A stretch of 9,807 nt of DNA from contig PAXM01000043.1 of NCBI GenBank assembly GCA_002714485.1, positions 17,910 through 27,716 of the forward strand. The letters are read 5' to 3'. Within the stretch, counting starts at the first letter, position 1, and the number at the start of each line of letters is the position of its first letter. The position numbers and the translations under genes are program-made. Below are positions 6,685-9,807 of this stretch, one piece after another. Source of the DNA: Acidimicrobiaceae bacterium (lineage in GTDB: Bacteria; Actinomycetota; Acidimicrobiia; Acidimicrobiales; MedAcidi-G1). The notes under the pieces are model-generated. The model made no database searches. It was given only the letters and a program-made list of their open reading frames with translations, and was not told where the DNA came from.

Positions 6685-7770
6685 ATGTGCAGGACCCTGA
6701 CCAGAGCGCTGCCGCTCGTGGTGGCCATGTATGCGGTCGTCGCCTGTGGAGCAGACGGAATGGAGAGCGGCGGCCTCTCGGGGAGTGCCCCCACTGGAGG
6801 GTCGGAACCCGTTGCGGGCCAGACGATCACGCTGGTCACCCACGACTCGTTCTCGATCTCGGAGGGGACCCTGGAGGCCTTCACCGCCGAGACCGACGTG
6901 ACCGTCGTGGTCCAGAGCGCCGGAGACACCGGCCAGATGGTCTCGTCGGCCATCCTCACCGCCGGCGATCCACTGGGCGACGTGATGTTCGGGGTGGACA
7001 ACACCTTCCTGCAGCGGGCGCTGGACGCGGGGCTGTTCGAGGCCTACGAGTCGCCGGCCCTGTCAGGCGTGCCCGAAGAACTGAGGCTCGACCCGCAGCA
7101 CCGGGTCACCCCGATCGACTTCGGCGATGTGTGCGTCAACTACTGGATCGATCACTTCGGCGACGACGTGGCCGTCCCCACCACGCTGGACGACCTGGCC
7201 GACCCGGCGTACGCCGACCTGCTGGTCGTGCAGAACCCCGAGACCTCGTCGCCAGGCCTGGCATTCCTGCTGGCCACCATTGCCGAGTATGGCGACGGCT
7301 GGGAGGACTACTGGGCCGCCCTGCGCGACAACGGAGTGTTGGTCACCTCTGGCTGGGAGGACGCCTACTGGGGCGAGTTCGTGTCGGGCGGCGGTGACCG
7401 ACCCATCGTGGTCAGCTACGCATCCAGCCCGCCAGCCGAGGTCGTCTACTCCGACCCCCCGATCAGCACGCCGCCCACCGGTGTGGTCACCGACACTTGC
7501 TTCCGCCAGGTCGAGTTCGCCGGGATCCTGGCCGGGACGGAACACCGGGGGGCTGCCGAACTGCTGGTCGACTTTCTGCTGTCTCCGACCTTCCAGGAAG
7601 ACATCCCGCTGAACATGTTCGTGTTCCCGGCGCTTGCCGATGCCGAGATCCCCCCGGTCTTCGTGGACTTCGTGGAACTGGCCGGGGACCCGCACAGCCT
7701 GGACCCGGCCGAAATCGAGGCCCACCGCAACGAGTGGACAGACCGCTGGACGGAGATCGTGCTTCGGTGA
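6685..7770 (+). CDS. thiB: Thiamine ABC transporter substrate-binding lipoprotein ThiB
   Basis: This 361-residue extracytoplasmic binding protein captures thiamine, or its mono- or diphosphate, for the ThiPQ importer. The N-terminus CRTLTRALPLVVAMYAVVAC is a lipoprotein signal with lipobox VVAC; Cys21 would be lipidated, anchoring the protein to the outer face of the membrane. A Gly/Ser-rich linker follows, then the two-lobed periplasmic-binding fold beginning TITLVTHDSFSIS. ThiB-type landmarks are TPIDFGDVCVNYW from 142, the loop PETSSPGLAF from 185, TSGWEDAYWGEF with Trp224, and VVSYASSPPAEV with Tyr245. These correspond to conserved ligand-site segments of the E. coli protein, whose binding pocket is aromatic. 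It is somewhat longer than E. coli ThiB (about 327 residues), mostly because of the lipoprotein linker and C-terminus. It is the first gene of the operon, its start is fixed by the ribosome site in the TPP riboswitch, and its stop overlaps the thiP start. The riboswitch and the permease and ATPase neighbours make the thiamine assignment strong. Confidence 0.92.
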   Translation: MCRTLTRALPLVVAMYAVVACGADGMESGGLSGSAPTGGSEPVAGQTITLVTHDSFSISEGTLEAFTAETDVTVVVQSAGDTGQMVSSAILTAGDPLGDVMFGVDNTFLQRALDAGLFEAYESPALSGVPEELRLDPQHRVTPIDFGDVCVNYWIDHFGDDVAVPTTLDDLADPAYADLLVVQNPETSSPGLAFLLATIAEYGDGWEDYWAALRDNGVLVTSGWEDAYWGEFVSGGGDRPIVVSYASSPPAEVVYSDPPISTPPTGVVTDTCFRQVEFAGILAGTEHRGAAELLVDFLLSPTFQEDIPLNMFVFPALADAEIPPVFVDFVELAGDPHSLDPAEIEAHRNEWTDRWTEIVLR

Positions 7771-9407
7771 CACGCGTTGGCCGGCGTCTGACCGCTGCGG
7801 GCTGCGTGGCCGTCCCGGCGGTCTTCCTCGCAGTCTTTTTCCTGTACCCGGTCGGGTCGATCCTGGCCCGGGGGTTGGGCGCCGACGGCCTGTCCCGCCT
7901 AGTTGACCTCCCGGCTAGGTCGTCCTTCCGGTCGGTGGCGTGGTTCACCGTGTGGCAGGCCGTGGCCTCCACCGTGCTGACGGTCGTCGTCGCCCTGCCC
8001 GGCGCCCACCTTCTGGCCCGACGTCGGTTCCGGGGCCGGTCGCTACTGCGGGCCGCGGCCACTGTGCCCTTCGTGCTGCCCACCGTGGTGGTTGGCGGGG
8101 CGTTCCTGGCCCTGTTCGAACGCCTGGGACTGGCCGATGGGCCGCTGCGCCTGACCCGCACCGCCGGGGCGATCCTGGCCGCCCACGTGTTTTTCAACGT
8201 GGCCGTCGTCCTGCGCACCGTGGGCACGTTCTGGGAGGGCCTCGATCCTCGGGCCACAGAGGCGGCCCGGGTGTTGGGGGCCTCTCCCGTCCAGGCCTTC
8301 CGGTGGGTCACGTGGCCCCGGCTGTGGCCGGCAGTGGCCGCCGCGTCCTCCATCGTGTTCCTGTTCTGCTTCACCTCGTTCGGCGTGGTGCTGGTGCTGG
8401 GGGGGCCGACCCGGGCCACGTTGGAGACCGAGGTGTGGCGCCACGCCGTGTTCCGGGGCGACCTGGCGTCGGCGACCGCTCTGGCCATCGTGCAGATGGC
8501 CGCCGTGGTGGCCATGGTGGTCGTGACCAACCGGCTACAGCGGCGGCGGGCCGTGGGCCAGCGGGTGGTTCGGCGGGTGGCGGTGCCCCGGGCGTCTGGT
8601 GGCCTGCTGGCCGGCAACCTCGCCCTGCTAGTCCTGGTGCTGGGCCTCCCGATTGCCGTGCTGGTCGAACGGTCGCTGGCCCGTAGCCAGTCCGGCGGAT
8701 GGTGGGGTGGCCTCACCCTGGACCACTACGTAGCCCTGGCCGACCGGGTGACCCTTCTGCCAGTTTCGGCGTTGGAGGCGTTGGGCAACTCGCTGGTGTT
8801 CGCCGTGGTCGCGGCCGGGCTGGCCGTGCTCGTAGGCGGGCTGGCGTCGCTGGTCGTGGTGCACGGCCGGAGCGCCGTGGCCCGAGCCTTCGACCTGGGG
8901 ATGATGCTGCCCCTGGGTGCGTCGGCGGTGACCGTCGGGTTCGGCATGCTCATCGCTCTGGACGAGCCCCCGCTGGACCTCCGGTCGTCACGGTGGTTGG
9001 TGCCTGTGGCCCACGCCCTCGTCGGCGTGCCCTTCGTGATGCGGATTGTGGTGCCCACCCTGCGGGGCATCGACGTTCGGCTCCGGGAGGCAGCGGCCGT
9101 TCTGGGGGCGGCCCCGGCCCGGGTACGTCGGGAGATCGACCTGCCGATCGCGGCACGGGCCCTGGCCGTGGGAGCCGGGTTCTCGTTCGCAGTTTCGCTG
9201 GGCGAGTTCGGGGCCACCTCGTTCCTTCCCCGGCATCCCGACCGGCTCACCGCACCGTTGGCTCTCTTCCGGTTGCTGTCCCAGCCTGGCGATGCCCTAC
9301 GTGGTCAGGCCATGGCCCTGGCCGTGTTGCTGATGGTGGCCACCGCGCTCTCAGTGCTGGTCATCGAGGGATGGGGCCGCCGCGGGTCCGTACGGGGGGA
9401 CCTGTGA
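7767..9407 (+). CDS. thiP: Thiamine ABC transporter permease ThiP (fused dimer)
   Basis: This 546-residue inner-membrane permease forms the channel of the thiamine importer. It is two homologous permease halves fused in one chain, with about twelve membrane segments; E. coli ThiP is about 536 residues. Each half has the cytoplasmic EAA loop that docks on the ATPase: EAARVLGASPVQAFRWVTWP from Glu165 and EAAAVLGAAPARVRREIDLP from Glu441. Clear hydrophobic segments include about 10-32, 53-80, 92-118, 190-215, 278-300, 330-360 and 515-538. The GTG start at 7767 overlaps the thiB stop as GTGA. A GGAG at 7752-7755 is 11 nt upstream, rather far, so translational coupling to thiB is likely. The reading frame is open further upstream, to about 7497, but that stretch is the shadow of thiB. 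The stop overlaps the thiQ start in the same way. The domain layout alone would also fit an iron(III) or other fused permease; riboswitch and ThiB make thiamine the best call. Confidence 0.9.
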   Translation: MTRVGRRLTAAGCVAVPAVFLAVFFLYPVGSILARGLGADGLSRLVDLPARSSFRSVAWFTVWQAVASTVLTVVVALPGAHLLARRRFRGRSLLRAAATVPFVLPTVVVGGAFLALFERLGLADGPLRLTRTAGAILAAHVFFNVAVVLRTVGTFWEGLDPRATEAARVLGASPVQAFRWVTWPRLWPAVAAASSIVFLFCFTSFGVVLVLGGPTRATLETEVWRHAVFRGDLASATALAIVQMAAVVAMVVVTNRLQRRRAVGQRVVRRVAVPRASGGLLAGNLALLVLVLGLPIAVLVERSLARSQSGGWWGGLTLDHYVALADRVTLLPVSALEALGNSLVFAVVAAGLAVLVGGLASLVVVHGRSAVARAFDLGMMLPLGASAVTVGFGMLIALDEPPLDLRSSRWLVPVAHALVGVPFVMRIVVPTLRGIDVRLREAAAVLGAAPARVRREIDLPIAARALAVGAGFSFAVSLGEFGATSFLPRHPDRLTAPLALFRLLSQPGDALRGQAMALAVLLMVATALSVLVIEGWGRRGSVRGDL

Positions 9408-9807
9408 ACCGACCCGTGGCCGGAGACGCGGCTGCTCTCGGCTTGGAGGTCCAGGGCCTGTCGGTGGCCTTTGACGGGGTACCGGTGCTCACCGGCGTGG
9501 ACCTGGCCGTGGCTCCCGGCGAGCTGGTGGTGCTTCTCGGCCCGTCAGGTTGTGGAAAGAGCACCCTGCTGCGCACCGTGGCCGGTTTGGAACAGCCGAT
9601 GGCTGGCGGGGTTTGGTGGGGCGGTGTCGACCTGACGAGGGTGCCCACCCACGAGCGGGGGTTCGGTTTGGTGTTCCAGGACCACGCCCTGTTCGGCCAC
9701 CGGGACGTGGCCGGCAACGTGGACTTCGGCCTCCGAGTTGCTGGCATGTCGCCTGATCAGCGGGCCCACCGGGTGGCTCGGGCGTTGGCACTGGTCGGCC
9801 TCGACGG
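9404..9807 (+). CDS. thiQ: Thiamine ABC transporter ATP-binding protein ThiQ (5' part, cut by window end)
   Basis: The first 134 codons of an ABC ATPase are present; the rest lies past the window edge. It powers the ThiBP importer by ATP hydrolysis on the cytoplasmic side. Visible motifs are the A-loop aromatic Phe23 in SVAFDGVPVL, the Walker A motif GPSGCGKST at 46-54, and the Q-loop in GLVFQDHALFGH with Gln92. The text LTRVPTHERGFGLVFQD before and across the Q-loop is the usual pattern of the ThiQ/PotA/CysA-like importers. The signature LSGGQ, Walker B and H-loop would lie downstream and cannot be checked here. The GTG at 9404 overlaps the thiP stop by GTGA, the same arrangement as thiB/thiP. 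A GGGGGA run sits only 3 nt upstream, tighter than usual, so translation is probably coupled. The frame is open to the end with no stop. Confidence 0.9.
   Translation, partial: MNRPVAGDAAALGLEVQGLSVAFDGVPVLTGVDLAVAPGELVVLLGPSGCGKSTLLRTVAGLEQPMAGGVWWGGVDLTRVPTHERGFGLVFQDHALFGHRDVAGNVDFGLRVAGMSPDQRAHRVARALALVGLD

Noticed and set aside
7497..7766. Upstream extension of ThiP, whose frame is open from 7497
   Set aside because: The stretch is the out-of-frame shadow of thiB, not a membrane-like sequence. The GTG at 7767, overlapping the thiB stop, gives a product of normal ThiP length.

Overview
The window is high-GC, densely coded bacterial DNA. GTG starts, strong GGAGG-type ribosome sites and the sequence character of the proteins suggest an actinobacterium; an Acidimicrobiia-like lineage is a low-confidence guess, since there is no rRNA or other marker. 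I see no mobile element, CRISPR array, tRNA or rRNA. Most of the window looks like ordinary chromosome.

Layout. (1) Positions 126-2177 (+) encode a full-length EF-G-like translation GTPase of the EF-G2/FusA2 type, with a non-canonical GTPase centre. (2) Positions 2183-3919 (-) encode an amidohydrolase related to D-aminoacylases. It converges on the EF-G2 gene with only 5 nt between the stop codons. (3) A divergent intergenic region (3920-4014) holds a perfect 21-bp inverted repeat at 3950-3970 that looks like a repressor operator, probably TetR-like. (4) Positions 4015-6549 (+) encode a family GH3 beta-glucosidase with an inserted PA14 domain and no signal peptide. (5) A thiamine pyrophosphate (TPP) riboswitch lies at about 6568-6680. 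It is followed by thiB (6685-7770), thiP (7767-9407) and the 5' part of thiQ (9404 to the window end), linked by two identical GTGA start/stop overlaps. Together they make an ABC importer for thiamine or its phosphates.

How the genes work together. The clearest system is the thiamine transporter under TPP feedback: lipoprotein ThiB captures thiamine outside the cell, the fused-dimer permease ThiP carries it across the membrane, and ThiQ drives transport with ATP. The thiB Shine-Dalgarno sequence is part of the riboswitch's conserved 3' aptamer segment, so control is probably at translation initiation. The amidohydrolase and beta-glucosidase may share an operator, but their chemistry does not suggest a common pathway. 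I found no convincing novel multi-gene system. The observations most worth checking are the altered catalytic residues in the EF-G2 and amidohydrolase proteins and the palindrome between the divergent genes.
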